Assembly (NCBI GenBank): GCA_031279425.1
Contig: JAITIQ010000095.1
Location: 1-42,796, forward strand
Source: Accumulibacter sp.
GTDB lineage: Bacteria; Pseudomonadota; Gammaproteobacteria; Burkholderiales; Rhodocyclaceae
Direction of reading: 5' to 3'
DNA length: 42,796 nucleotides
This document shows, in pieces, positions 1 through 9,649 of the stretch. Within the stretch, counting starts at the first letter, position 1, and each line of letters begins with the position of its first letter. Under the pieces are notes generated by a model that saw nothing but the letters and a program-made list of their open reading frames with translations, was not told the origin of the DNA and did no database searches. The position numbers and the translations under genes were made by a program.

Positions 1-152
1 CGGTGCCGGATTCCTATCGCCGTTATCTGGAGAACGTGTTCCGGGAAGTCTTCAGGCTGCAGGGAACGCCGCTGCGCATCCAGTTCAAGACCACGGAGAA
101 CCCGTACGCGCGAAGCGGAACCACGGATCGGGCAAGGCCGCGCCAGCGGTGA
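1..152 (+). CDS. der: GTPase Der (EngA), C-terminal end, truncated by window start
   Basis: Frame 3 reads [49 protein letters not shown], typical of the Der KH-like C-terminus. Confidence 0.75.
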   Translation, partial: VPDSYRRYLENVFREVFRLQGTPLRIQFKTTENPYARSGTTDRARPRQR

Positions 153-302
153 TCGCCATTCTGAATAAATTCCTTGGTTCAACTGAGGAATTTAGGTTTG
201 ACGAGCATTTCGGGTTTTGCGTCTCGAAAGACAAGGCCATCTCTGCATCAGACACGCTCGATCAGGATGCCGGCACTCCCCCGGAACCCGCAGACACGGG
301 TT

Positions 303-2879
303 TCAGGCCCGACGGCTCATTCCCCGACCTCCCTTGCCGCCGGAGCCCTTGGCGCCCTCCCCTGCCTTGGCTTTCGGTTCCTTCTTCTCGAATTCGAAGC
401 CGACCTTGCCGTCCGGGCCGCGCACGAGAAACGCCGAGAATTTGCGCTTCGTCCGGGCCGATACGAATCCGGTCAGCAGATCGGTCCGGCCCGTCGCCAG
501 CAACTTCGCCATCTGCGCGCGGTCCACCGCTTGTTGGAGGATGACTTTGCCTGAACGAAAATCACAGCTTCGTTCTTTGCCGACGGTTTTTTCGCAAACG
601 AACGCTGCTCCATGCTCGAACACGCGAGCGCCGCATTTGGGGCACGGACCTGGAGACTCCTGCCCTGAAAAATCGACTTCTCCGCCGCCTTCGCTCCCCG
701 CATTTGAATCGCGGTCGAAAACGAATTCGGGCTGAAGATTTGCGTTGAGCCGAATGACGGCATCGAAGGGCCGTCCCATCTTGTTGCGGAAACCCGTCAA
801 CGGCCCCAGCACCCTGTCGCGGATCAGGCGTTCGATTTCCGCCGCCTCGTATTGCCGTCCAGCGACGATTTTCCACAGCGAAAAATCACAACCCTGACAC
901 TGGAATTTCTTGTACGTTTCCCTGACCACTCCCCCGCATTTGGGACACGGCGTCTCCAGCTGGCCGAAGTCACCGGGGATGGTATCGTTGTCGTAGCTTT
1001 TGGCGCGCTCGACGATATGCCGCGTCATCGCGGAGATTTCCTTCATGAAATCGTCCCGGGACATTTCTCCCCGCTCCATGCGCGCCAGCTTGTATTCCCA
1101 TTCTCCGGTCAGCTCCGGAGCCGTAAGCTCCGGAATGCCGAGTCCGTCCAACAGGGTCATCAGCGAAAAGGCTTTCGCCGTCGGCTGAAGCTCCCGCCCC
1201 TCCCGATGCAGGTATTGCTCTCCGATCAGGTTCTCGATGATCTGCGCGCGCGTCGCCGGCGTCCCCAGGCCGCGTCCGGCCATCGCCGCCTTCAATTCCT
1301 CGTCGTCCACCATCTTTCCGGCGCCTTCCATGGCCGACAGCAAGGTCGCTTCGGAGTAACGCGCCGGAGGCCGGGTTTCCGCGCCGTTTACCAGGATTTC
1401 CTCGGCCACGACCCGCTCCTGCGGCTTGACGGCAACCATGTTCCCTTCCTCGCCTTCCTGGGCGTCGCGACCGTACACGGTGAGCCAGCCGGGCTTGACC
1501 AACATCTTGCCTTCGGTCTTGAACGGCTCTTCCTCGACGCGCGTGATGCGCGTAGTCACCAGATATTCGGCGGCCGGATAAAAAACCGCCAGAAACCGCT
1601 TGACGACGAGGTCGTAGAGCTTCTGCTCCGGCTCGGAAAGATGCCTGGGCGCCAGCAGCGTCGGAATGATCGCGAAGTGATCGGAAATTTTCGCATTGTT
1701 GAAAATGCGCTTGTTCGGCACCACCCAGCGACCGGCGAGGATCTGACGGGCAAAGGCGGAATAGCGGGACAGCAGGACTTCGTCATGCCCCTTTCCAGTT
1801 TCCTTTCCCGCTTCCTCACCGCTCAGCATCTGCAGGATTTTCTTGACGCTGGCGAGATAATCCTCGGGAAGCGCGCGCGAGTCCGTGCGCGGATAGGTCA
1901 GCACCTTATGCCTTTCGTAAAGCGCCTGCGCCAGCGCCAGCGTGTTCTTCGCCGAAAAGCCGAAACGCCCGTTGGCCTCCCTCTGCAGGCTGGTCAGGTC
2001 GTACAGCAAGGGCGAAAGCTGCGTCGTTGGCTTGGCTTCCTCGCTGACCTTGCCCATCTTCCCGACACACTTGGCCTGAAGCGCCCTGGCGCGCGTCTCA
2101 TCCCAGATCCGCTCGGGGCGCAGATGTTCCTCTTCCTCGCCCTTGCCTTTGGAGAACTTCTCGTCGAACCAGCGTCCGCGATATTCGCCTTCCCCGCAGG
2201 TGAAAACACCTTCGAGCTCCCAGTAGCGCCTGGACCTGAACTTCCGAATCCGGTCTTCCCGGTCGACGATCAAGGCCAGCGTGGGCGTCTGCACACGGCC
2301 GACGGTGGTCAGGTGAAAGCCTCCGGTCTTCGAATTGAAGGCCGTCATCGCGCGCGTGCCGTTGATTCCGACCAGCCAGTCCGATTCCGACCGGCAGACC
2401 GCGGCGTCGGCCAATCCGCGCATTTCGCTGCCTGCGCGCAGGCGTGAAAACCCGTCGCGGATGGCCTGCGGAGTCATCGACTGCAGCCACAGGCGCTCGA
2501 TCGGCTTGCTGGTCCTGGCATGTTGCGCGATGTAATTGAAAATCAACTCGCCTTCGCGTCCCGCGTCGCAGGCGTTGATCAGGCCGGCAACGTCCTTGCG
2601 CTTGATCAGGCGCGTCAGCAGTTTGAGGCGTGATTCGGTCTTTTCGATCGGGTGCAGATCGAAATGCGGCGGAATGACCGGAAGATGGGCGAAAGACCAT
2701 TTTCCGCGCTTGACTTCATACTCCTCCGGGCAGCTCAGCTCGAGCAGATGGCCAACGGCCGAGCAAATGACGTAGTCCTCGCTCTCGAAATGATCGTCAT
2801 GCTTTGCGAAGCCGCCCAGCGCGCGCGCGATGTCGGCTGCGACAGAGGGTTTTTCGGCAATGACCAGTTTCTTGTTCAT
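303..2879 (-). CDS. topB: DNA topoisomerase III, with C-terminal zinc-finger modules
   Basis: 858 aa; MNKKLVIAEKPSVAADIARALGG start, TVGRVQTPTLALIVDRE and LTYPRTDSRALPEDY motifs, C-terminal CPKCG repeats. Confidence 0.95.
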   Translation of the reverse strand: MNKKLVIAEKPSVAADIARALGGFAKHDDHFESEDYVICSAVGHLLELSCPEEYEVKRGKWSFAHLPVIPPHFDLHPIEKTESRLKLLTRLIKRKDVAGLINACDAGREGELIFNYIAQHARTSKPIERLWLQSMTPQAIRDGFSRLRAGSEMRGLADAAVCRSESDWLVGINGTRAMTAFNSKTGGFHLTTVGRVQTPTLALIVDREDRIRKFRSRRYWELEGVFTCGEGEYRGRWFDEKFSKGKGEEEEHLRPERIWDETRARALQAKCVGKMGKVSEEAKPTTQLSPLLYDLTSLQREANGRFGFSAKNTLALAQALYERHKVLTYPRTDSRALPEDYLASVKKILQMLSGEEAGKETGKGHDEVLLSRYSAFARQILAGRWVVPNKRIFNNAKISDHFAIIPTLLAPRHLSEPEQKLYDLVVKRFLAVFYPAAEYLVTTRITRVEEEPFKTEGKMLVKPGWLTVYGRDAQEGEEGNMVAVKPQERVVAEEILVNGAETRPPARYSEATLLSAMEGAGKMVDDEELKAAMAGRGLGTPATRAQIIENLIGEQYLHREGRELQPTAKAFSLMTLLDGLGIPELTAPELTGEWEYKLARMERGEMSRDDFMKEISAMTRHIVERAKSYDNDTIPGDFGQLETPCPKCGGVVRETYKKFQCQGCDFSLWKIVAGRQYEAAEIERLIRDRVLGPLTGFRNKMGRPFDAVIRLNANLQPEFVFDRDSNAGSEGGGEVDFSGQESPGPCPKCGARVFEHGAAFVCEKTVGKERSCDFRSGKVILQQAVDRAQMAKLLATGRTDLLTGFVSARTKRKFSAFLVRGPDGKVGFEFEKKEPKAKAGEGAKGSGGKGGRGMSRRA

Positions 2880-3033
2880 GAATTTCCAGCGCCAATGGGA
2901 CGGACGATATATGCGTTTGGTATTGCATCGCTAGGCGATGAGGGTTTGCATGATAAGAGTTCCGCACGATGCTTGGCAAGCCGGAGCCGTCCGGAACGGC
3001 CGGCCGGATTCGGGGGCGCCGGGGGTGCCGCGG

Positions 3034-4134
3034 TCACCCGTCCCGCAGCCGCTGGTAGCGGTTTCCAGGCAGGCTGGCGACGCGCCCCTCGAGTTCGAGG
3101 TGCAGGAGGATCACCGACAGCGCCTCGGCGGCAAGCCCGGAGCGCCCGACCAGATCGTCCAGGCTGCACGGATCGTAAGCCATGAGCGCCAGGATTTTCC
3201 GATTTTCGTCCGTTTCTCCGGCCTCGGAAGCTTCGCTCGCGGATTCGGCCGATGGCGGCGCCAGCCAGCGGATTTCTTCGAGCACGTCCTGCGCGGTCTC
3301 CACCAGCTTGGCGCCTTGCTTGATCAGCCGGTGGCATCCCCGCGATTGCGGCGAATGGATCGATCCCGGGATGGCCAGGACTTCCCGTCCCTGCTCTCCG
3401 GCCAACCGGGCAGTGATCAGCGAACCGCTGTCGACGCCGGCCTCGACGACCAGCACGCCGCTGGCCATACCGGAGATCAGCCGGTTGCGCCGCGGGAAAT
3501 TGGACGCGATGACCGGAGTGCCCAGCGGAAACTCCGATACGATCGCTCCTCTGGCGCCGATTTCGTGGGCCAGATCCCGGTTGCGCGCCGGGTAAACGCG
3601 GTCGATTCCGGTACCCAGCACGGCGATGGTGCCGCCGCCGGCCGCCAGCGCTCCGCGATGCGCGGCGGCATCGACGCCGAGCGCCAGGCCGCTGACGATG
3701 ACCAATCCGGTCTCCGCCAGCGCACGCGCGAAGCGCTCCGCGTTCAGCGCACCCTGCGGCGTCGGGCTGCGGCTGCCGACGACGGCCACGGCGGGACGGT
3801 TGAGCAGTTCGGTCCGGCCGAGCGCGTACAAGAGCGTGGGCGGGTCGGCAATTTCGAGAAGCGCGCGGGGATACGCCGGGTCGGCCAGCGTCAGAATATT
3901 CCGGCCGGGCAGTCCGGCCCAGGCTGCGGCACCGGCGACGGCCGCTTCGACGTCGGCATCGAGCAGCCGTCTGGCCGCCTTGTCCCCGATCAAGGCGGAG
4001 ACGGATGGATAGCCCGCGGAAAAAATGGCTTCCGGCAGGCCGAAGGCGGTGAGCAGCCTGCGCTGCGTCCTGCCGCCGATTCCGGGAACGAGAGTGAGTC
4101 TGAGCCAGCCGGTGAGCGTCTCGGGCCCGGTCAT
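3034..4134 (-). CDS. dprA: DNA-processing protein DprA
   Basis: 366 aa; VVGSRSPTPQGALNAERFARALAETGLVIVSGLALGVDAAAHRGAL and RLISGMASGVLVVEAG. Confidence 0.95.
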   Translation of the reverse strand: MTGPETLTGWLRLTLVPGIGGRTQRRLLTAFGLPEAIFSAGYPSVSALIGDKAARRLLDADVEAAVAGAAAWAGLPGRNILTLADPAYPRALLEIADPPTLLYALGRTELLNRPAVAVVGSRSPTPQGALNAERFARALAETGLVIVSGLALGVDAAAHRGALAAGGGTIAVLGTGIDRVYPARNRDLAHEIGARGAIVSEFPLGTPVIASNFPRRNRLISGMASGVLVVEAGVDSGSLITARLAGEQGREVLAIPGSIHSPQSRGCHRLIKQGAKLVETAQDVLEEIRWLAPPSAESASEASEAGETDENRKILALMAYDPCSLDDLVGRSGLAAEALSVILLHLELEGRVASLPGNRYQRLRDG

Positions 4135-4137
4135 CGG

Positions 4138-5205
4138 TTACGGAGTGCGGACGAAATCGTTGGGTTCGATCAGCCCGTCCGCCTGCACGACCAGCGCATA
4201 GGAGACGTGTCCGAAAATGCGGAACACGAAGATCAGCCCGAATCTCCTCGGAGGAATGACGATGCTTTCCTTCCGGTCGTACTCATCGCGCCGCTCGACG
4301 ACGCGGTTTCGCTCGAGGGCCAGAACATGGCCGATCTCGATCCCGTCATTTTCGCCCCGGTTGATCGCGACGATCGACAGCCTGCCGCCGCCTGAACCGA
4401 TACCGTCGTAGATCGACACGACGCGTCCGTCGATCAATTGGTCTGGCGCGTGGGGCACGTAATCGACGAGATCCGGACGGAGCATGGGCACCAGGCGATC
4501 GCCGTAGCCCATTTCCTGCTTGGCCTCGGTCACTTCGAACATGGCTGGATCGCCCGGCTCTAGCTGCGTCACCGAACCCAGGTGGAACGCCTCGTAACCC
4601 AGGAGCCGCTGGCTTTCTTCCGGGTCGTACAAGGGTCTGCCGTTGCGGAAGACCTGCCAATCCTTCTGCTCCGGATCGGCGCCTTGCACATAGGCCGTAT
4701 CTCCCTTTCCGAGGAAAACGCGGTTCTCCTGCGTGGCCACGATGCGCGGCGCGGACTGGAGCGCGTCTTCCTCGACGAACAGCGGTGTGACAATGAAAGG
4801 CTCGATCACGTTGGGCGGAATCGGCGGAATGGCGTCGGTCAGCAACTCCTCCTGAACCAGCGGGCTCATTCTGGAATCACGGCGCTCAAGCCGCAGCAGC
4901 GGATCGCCCTTGGCATCGCGCGCGAGGAAAATGACGTCGCCCGGATAGATGCGGTGCGGATTCTTGATGCGGTCCTGGTTCATGCGCCAAATTTCCGGCC
5001 AGCGCCACGGTTCGCTCAAGAAGCGGGCGGAAATGTCCCAGAGCGTATCGCCGCGAACCACGACGTGCTGGTTTGGGGCCTGGTCGGCGAGCCTGAGCGC
5101 GCCGGGAGCAGCGGACTCCGCGGCATGGGAGGAGCCAAGGGACAGAGTGCCGAAAACGGCCAGGAGGAGCACAGGGGAAAGGTGGAACAGCGGCGGGCGG
5201 GGCAT
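4138..5205 (-). CDS. LysM peptidoglycan-binding domain protein
   Basis: 355 aa; signal peptide followed by VVRGDTLWDISARFLSEPWRWPEIWRMNQDRIKNPHRIYPGDVI (LysM). Confidence 0.9.
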   Translation of the reverse strand: MPRPPLFHLSPVLLLAVFGTLSLGSSHAAESAAPGALRLADQAPNQHVVVRGDTLWDISARFLSEPWRWPEIWRMNQDRIKNPHRIYPGDVIFLARDAKGDPLLRLERRDSRMSPLVQEELLTDAIPPIPPNVIEPFIVTPLFVEEDALQSAPRIVATQENRVFLGKGDTAYVQGADPEQKDWQVFRNGRPLYDPEESQRLLGYEAFHLGSVTQLEPGDPAMFEVTEAKQEMGYGDRLVPMLRPDLVDYVPHAPDQLIDGRVVSIYDGIGSGGGRLSIVAINRGENDGIEIGHVLALERNRVVERRDEYDRKESIVIPPRRFGLIFVFRIFGHVSYALVVQADGLIEPNDFVRTP

Positions 5206-5449
5206 CGTGTTATCCTCATGCGAACGGACGGCAGGCAGTTCGAACGTTTACGGCTGAACCGCCGCGGAGGATGAGCGTTCCGGAACGTCTTGCCTGTCCC
5301 GGGATCGTTCCGCCGTCCGCCGCGGGTAGCGCATACAATGTGTCTCCACCATGCCGCGAAAAAACCATGACCATGCTGCGAATATCGCGTCGTACTTCAA
5401 GAGTTTGCATTAGATTCTGCACGTAATTGTTTATTTGATCAAGCTTTTT

Positions 5450-5953
5450 ATGTCTTTGCTGCCGATTCTCCGTTTTCCCGACCCGCGGCTGAAGAAGCCG
5501 GCCGCGCCGGTGCGGGAGATCGATGAAAACATACTGCGCCTGGCGCGCGACATGGCGGAGACGATGTATGAGGCGCCTGGCATCGGTCTTGCGGCCCCCC
5601 AGGTCGACGTGCTCCACCGGGTGGTCGTGATCGACGTTTCAGACACGCGCGACGAACTGCTGACCCTGATCAACCCGGAAATCGTCGAAAGCGAGGGCAA
5701 ACAGACCGGCGAGGAAGGCTGCCTGTCGGTTCCGGGCATCTACGACAGGGTCGAGCGCGCCGAGCGCGTCGTCGTCCGCTATCTCGACCTTGAGCGATGC
5801 CGCAAGACGATCGCCGCCGATGGGCTGCTGGCCGTGTGCCTGCAACACGAGATCGAGCACCTGGACGGCAGGATATTCGTCGAGCACCTCTCGCGCCTGA
5901 AACAGGCGCGCATCCGGGCCAAGCTGGCCAAGCAGGCGAAGATCACCGCGTGA
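5450..5953 (+). CDS. def: Peptide deformylase
   Basis: [48 protein letters not shown] motifs. Confidence 0.95.
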   Translation: MSLLPILRFPDPRLKKPAAPVREIDENILRLARDMAETMYEAPGIGLAAPQVDVLHRVVVIDVSDTRDELLTLINPEIVESEGKQTGEEGCLSVPGIYDRVERAERVVVRYLDLERCRKTIAADGLLAVCLQHEIEHLDGRIFVEHLSRLKQARIRAKLAKQAKITA

Positions 5954-6162
5954 GCCTGAAAAAGGCATGGCAAGAACCTCTACAGCATATCAACAAGCCA
6001 AGGAAATACTGAATAAGTCGTTACTTTGACGAAAGGAGATATATAACTTATTGATTTTTATATGTCTTTATTTTCAGAAACGATGAATTACCTCTCCCCA
6101 ATGGGGGCGTTCTGTCCTCTGTCCTCTGGTACCCATGCGGGCGGCTCCGTTGACCTTCGCCC

Positions 6163-7311
6163 TCACCCGCCCCTGCCCAAGGCAAACAGCCGCGTGGCGG
6201 CCTGGGTCGATGAAATCCTGCCGCCGATCACCTGTTGTTCGATTGCCGGCATGTTCTGCCGGACGCTGGCATTGCCGTAGAACGAACGCTTGATCTGCTC
6301 CAGCACCAGGTTGTGCATCCAGTCGAGGTTCTGCTGTTGGCGGCGCTTCACGAAGACGCCGGAGAGCGTGGTATTGGCGCGGAAGGCTTCGATCACCTTC
6401 CACAGTTCGTCGACGCCCTCGCCGGTGTAAGCCGAGCAAGCCAGCGCCTGCGTTTTCCAGCCTTCGGTCGACGGCTGCAAGTAGCGCAGGATGCGCTGGT
6501 AATCGGCGCGCGCGGCTTCGGCGCGCGTCTTGTTGTCGCCGTCGGCCTTGTTCACCACCACCAGGTCGCAACGTTCCATGACGCCCTTCTTGATGCCCTG
6601 CAATTCGTCGCCGGCGCCGGCGATCTGCAGGAGCAGAAAGAGGTCGACCATCGAGCGGACGGTGATCTCGCTCTGTCCGACGCCGACCGTTTCGACGAAG
6701 ATCACGTCGAAGCCGGCGGCCTCGCAGACGATCATCGTCTCGCGGCTTTTCCGAGCCACGCCGCCGAGCACGCCGCCGGATGGCGAGGGCCGGATGTAGG
6801 CGCGGCGATCGCGCGAGAGCCGCTCCATGCGTGTCTTGTCGCCAAGGATGCTGCCGCCGGTGACGCTGCTGGAGGGGTCCACCGCCAGCACGGCCAGTTT
6901 GTGCCCGCGTTCGCACAGGCGCAGCCCGAGGGTTTCGATCAGCGAACTTTTGCCGGAACCGGGCACGCCGGTGATGCCGACGCGAATGGTCTTGCCGACG
7001 TGCGGAATCAGGCGCGTGAGCATCTCCTGCGCTTTTTCCTGATGACGTTCGGCGTTGCTTTCGACGAGAGTGATGGCGCGCGCCAACACGGCTCGGTCGC
7101 CGCCGAGCACGCCGTCGACGTATTCGTCGACGGAAAGCTCGGGGCGCTGCCCGCGGACCGGATGGAAGATCGTTTCCCTTGTCGCGCCGGGCATGCCGTC
7201 GTGCCGGCTCTTGATGCCCGGCATGACATTTGTGGTGAAGCCTTCCGCCTCGCCGGCCCGTTCCGGCACCCATTCGGGACGGTGGTGCGTATCGTGTTGT
7301 TCTTCGTTCAT
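6163..7311 (-). CDS. meaB: Methylmalonyl-CoA mutase-associated GTPase MeaB
   Basis: VGITGVPGSGKSSLIETLG P-loop, LAVDPSSSVTGGSILGDKTRM, VVVNKADGD; start taken as MNEEQHDTHHRPEW. Confidence 0.93.
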   Translation of the reverse strand: MNEEQHDTHHRPEWVPERAGEAEGFTTNVMPGIKSRHDGMPGATRETIFHPVRGQRPELSVDEYVDGVLGGDRAVLARAITLVESNAERHQEKAQEMLTRLIPHVGKTIRVGITGVPGSGKSSLIETLGLRLCERGHKLAVLAVDPSSSVTGGSILGDKTRMERLSRDRRAYIRPSPSGGVLGGVARKSRETMIVCEAAGFDVIFVETVGVGQSEITVRSMVDLFLLLQIAGAGDELQGIKKGVMERCDLVVVNKADGDNKTRAEAARADYQRILRYLQPSTEGWKTQALACSAYTGEGVDELWKVIEAFRANTTLSGVFVKRRQQQNLDWMHNLVLEQIKRSFYGNASVRQNMPAIEQQVIGGRISSTQAATRLFALGRGG

Positions 7312-7474
7312 CACTTGAAAGCCGATTGCGCATTCATTTGTCAATGTGCTCTGAATTCCCCGGTCCGCAGGCTGGACATACCCGCCCGACCTGGGCGGTC
7401 CATCTTGCGAAGGCGCGTTTTCAACGGCCCGATCTCGGGCAGGCATACCCGATCTGTGACGGAGGAATTCGGGT

Positions 7475-9646
7475 TCATCCGAGCGCCGTGTCGAGCTTTT
7501 CCAGCACCTTCTTCGCCGCCACGGGAATGACCGTGCCCGGCCCGAAGATCAGCGCCGCGCCGTTCTCGTAGAGGAAGTCGTAGTCCTGCGCCGGGATGAC
7601 CCCGCCGATGCAGGCCAGGATGTCGCCACGCCCGCGCTTTTCGAGTTCCCGCACGAGTTGCGGCAGCAGCGTGTTGTGTCCGGCGGCCAGCGAGCTGAAG
7701 CCGACCACGTGCACGTCGTTCTCCACGGCCATCTCGGCGGCTTCCTCGGGGGTCATGAACAGGGGACTCACGTCGACGTCGAAACCGAGGTCGGAGAAGG
7801 CCGTGGCGATCACCTTGGCGCCGCGGTCGTGGCCGTCCTGGCCGATCTTGGCGACCAGCATGCGCGGGCGCCGCCCGTGGCGCTGCTCGAAGTCGGCGCA
7901 CAGCTGCTGCACCGTGGCGAGTTCCCCGTTCTCGGCGTATTCCGAACTGTAGACGCCGGAGATCGAGCGGATCACCGCCTTGTGGCGCGGGAAGACTTTC
8001 TCGATGGCGTCCGAGATTTCTCCCAGGCTCGCGCGCGCCTTGGCTGCCTCGACCGCCAGTTCGAGCAGGTTGCCGTGCTCGCGCGATTCGGCGGCGCGGG
8101 TGATCGCGGTGAGCAAGTCCTTGACGCGCGCGTTGTCGCGCCCGGCGCGCAGCTTTTTCAGGCGTTCGATCTGGGAAGCGAGCACGGCGGCGTTGTCGAT
8201 CGAGAGGATGTCGATCGGGTCTTCGTGCTCCAGCCGGTATTTGTTGACCCCGATGATCGGCTCGGCGCGCGAGTCGATACGCGCTTGGCGGCGCGCCGCG
8301 GCTTCCTCGATGCGCATCTTGGGCAGGCCGGTCTCGATCGCCTTGGCCATGCCGCCGAGCTTCTCCACTTCGACGATGTGCGCCCACGCCTTCTTGCGCA
8401 ACTGGTCGGTCAGCCATTCGACGTAGTACGAGCCGCCCCAGGGGTCGATGGATTTGCAGATGCCGGTTTCGCTCTGCAAGTAGATCTGCGTGTTGCGCGC
8501 GATGCGCGCCGAGAAGTCGGTCGGCAGCGCAATCGCTTCATCGAGCGCGTTGGTGTGCAGCGATTGCGTATGACCCAGGGTGGCCGCCATCGCCTCGATG
8601 CAGGTACGCGCGACGTTGTTGAACGGGTCCTGCTCGGTGAGACTCCAGCCGGAGGTCTGCGAGTGCGTGCGCAAGGCGAGCGACTTCGGGTTCTTCGGGT
8701 TGAACTGCTTGAGCAGCTTGGCCCACAGCAGGCGACCGGCGCGCAGCTTGGAGACTTCCATGAAGTGGTTCATGCCTTCCGCCCAGAAGAAGGAGAGGCG
8801 CGGCGCGAACTTGTCCACGTCGATGCCGGCGGCGATGCCGGTACGCACGTATTCGAGCCCGTCGGCGATGGTGTAGGCGAGTTCGATGTCCGCCGTCGCG
8901 CCGGCTTCCTGCATGTGGTAGCCGGAGATGCTGATGCTGTTGAACTTGGGCATGCACTTCGAGGTGTACTCGAAGATGTCGCCGATGATGCGCATCGAGC
9001 CTTTCGGCTCGTAGATGTAGGTGTTGCGCACCATGAATTCCTTCAGAATGTCGTTCTGGATCGTGCCCGAGAGCTGGTCCAGGCGCGCGCCCTGCTCCAG
9101 CCCGGCGACGATGTAGAAGGCGAGGATCGGCAGCACTGCGCCGTTCATGGTCATCGACACCGACATTTCGGAAAGCGGGATGCCGGAGAACAGAATTTCG
9201 GCGTCGAGAATCGAATCGACCGCGACGCCGGCCTTGCCGACGTCGCCGACGACGCGCGGATGGTCGGAATCGTAGCCACGGTGGGTGGCGAGGTCGAAGG
9301 CCACCGACAGGCCCTTCTGCCCCATCGCCAGGTTGCGCCGGTAGAAGGCGTTGCTCTCCTCGGCCGTCGAGAAGCCGGCGTACTGGCGGATGGTCCAGGG
9401 CCGCTGCACGTACATCGTCGGGTACGGGCCGCGCAGGTTGGGCGCGATGCCGGCCGAGAAGCCCAGGTGCTCGATTTCGGCGGCATCCTCCTCGGTGTAG
9501 AGCGCCTTAACCGGGATCTGCTCGTTGGTCATCCACACCGGCGCCTCGCCGATGCGCGCTTCCAGCGCCTTTTCCCAGGTTTCCCGGTCGACGGGCTGGA
9601 CGACCGGTTTGTAATCCATTTCAGTGAAATTCGGGAAGGTACTCAT
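7475..9646 (-). CDS. mutB: Methylmalonyl-CoA mutase, large (catalytic) subunit
   Basis: 723 aa; [63 protein letters not shown]; cobalamin-binding DGHDRG (DxHxxG) motif present. Confidence 0.97.
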   Translation of the reverse strand: MSTFPNFTEMDYKPVVQPVDRETWEKALEARIGEAPVWMTNEQIPVKALYTEEDAAEIEHLGFSAGIAPNLRGPYPTMYVQRPWTIRQYAGFSTAEESNAFYRRNLAMGQKGLSVAFDLATHRGYDSDHPRVVGDVGKAGVAVDSILDAEILFSGIPLSEMSVSMTMNGAVLPILAFYIVAGLEQGARLDQLSGTIQNDILKEFMVRNTYIYEPKGSMRIIGDIFEYTSKCMPKFNSISISGYHMQEAGATADIELAYTIADGLEYVRTGIAAGIDVDKFAPRLSFFWAEGMNHFMEVSKLRAGRLLWAKLLKQFNPKNPKSLALRTHSQTSGWSLTEQDPFNNVARTCIEAMAATLGHTQSLHTNALDEAIALPTDFSARIARNTQIYLQSETGICKSIDPWGGSYYVEWLTDQLRKKAWAHIVEVEKLGGMAKAIETGLPKMRIEEAAARRQARIDSRAEPIIGVNKYRLEHEDPIDILSIDNAAVLASQIERLKKLRAGRDNARVKDLLTAITRAAESREHGNLLELAVEAAKARASLGEISDAIEKVFPRHKAVIRSISGVYSSEYAENGELATVQQLCADFEQRHGRRPRMLVAKIGQDGHDRGAKVIATAFSDLGFDVDVSPLFMTPEEAAEMAVENDVHVVGFSSLAAGHNTLLPQLVRELEKRGRGDILACIGGVIPAQDYDFLYENGAALIFGPGTVIPVAAKKVLEKLDTALG

Positions 9647-9649
9647 CTC

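Noticed and set aside
852-2447. 531-aa plus-strand ORF
   Set aside because: Antisense to topB with no recognisable domains
6040-6065. Shared ataactyattgatttt string at about 6048 and 21057
   Set aside because: Only about 16 nt, AT-rich, two copies; not enough to claim a repeat or site
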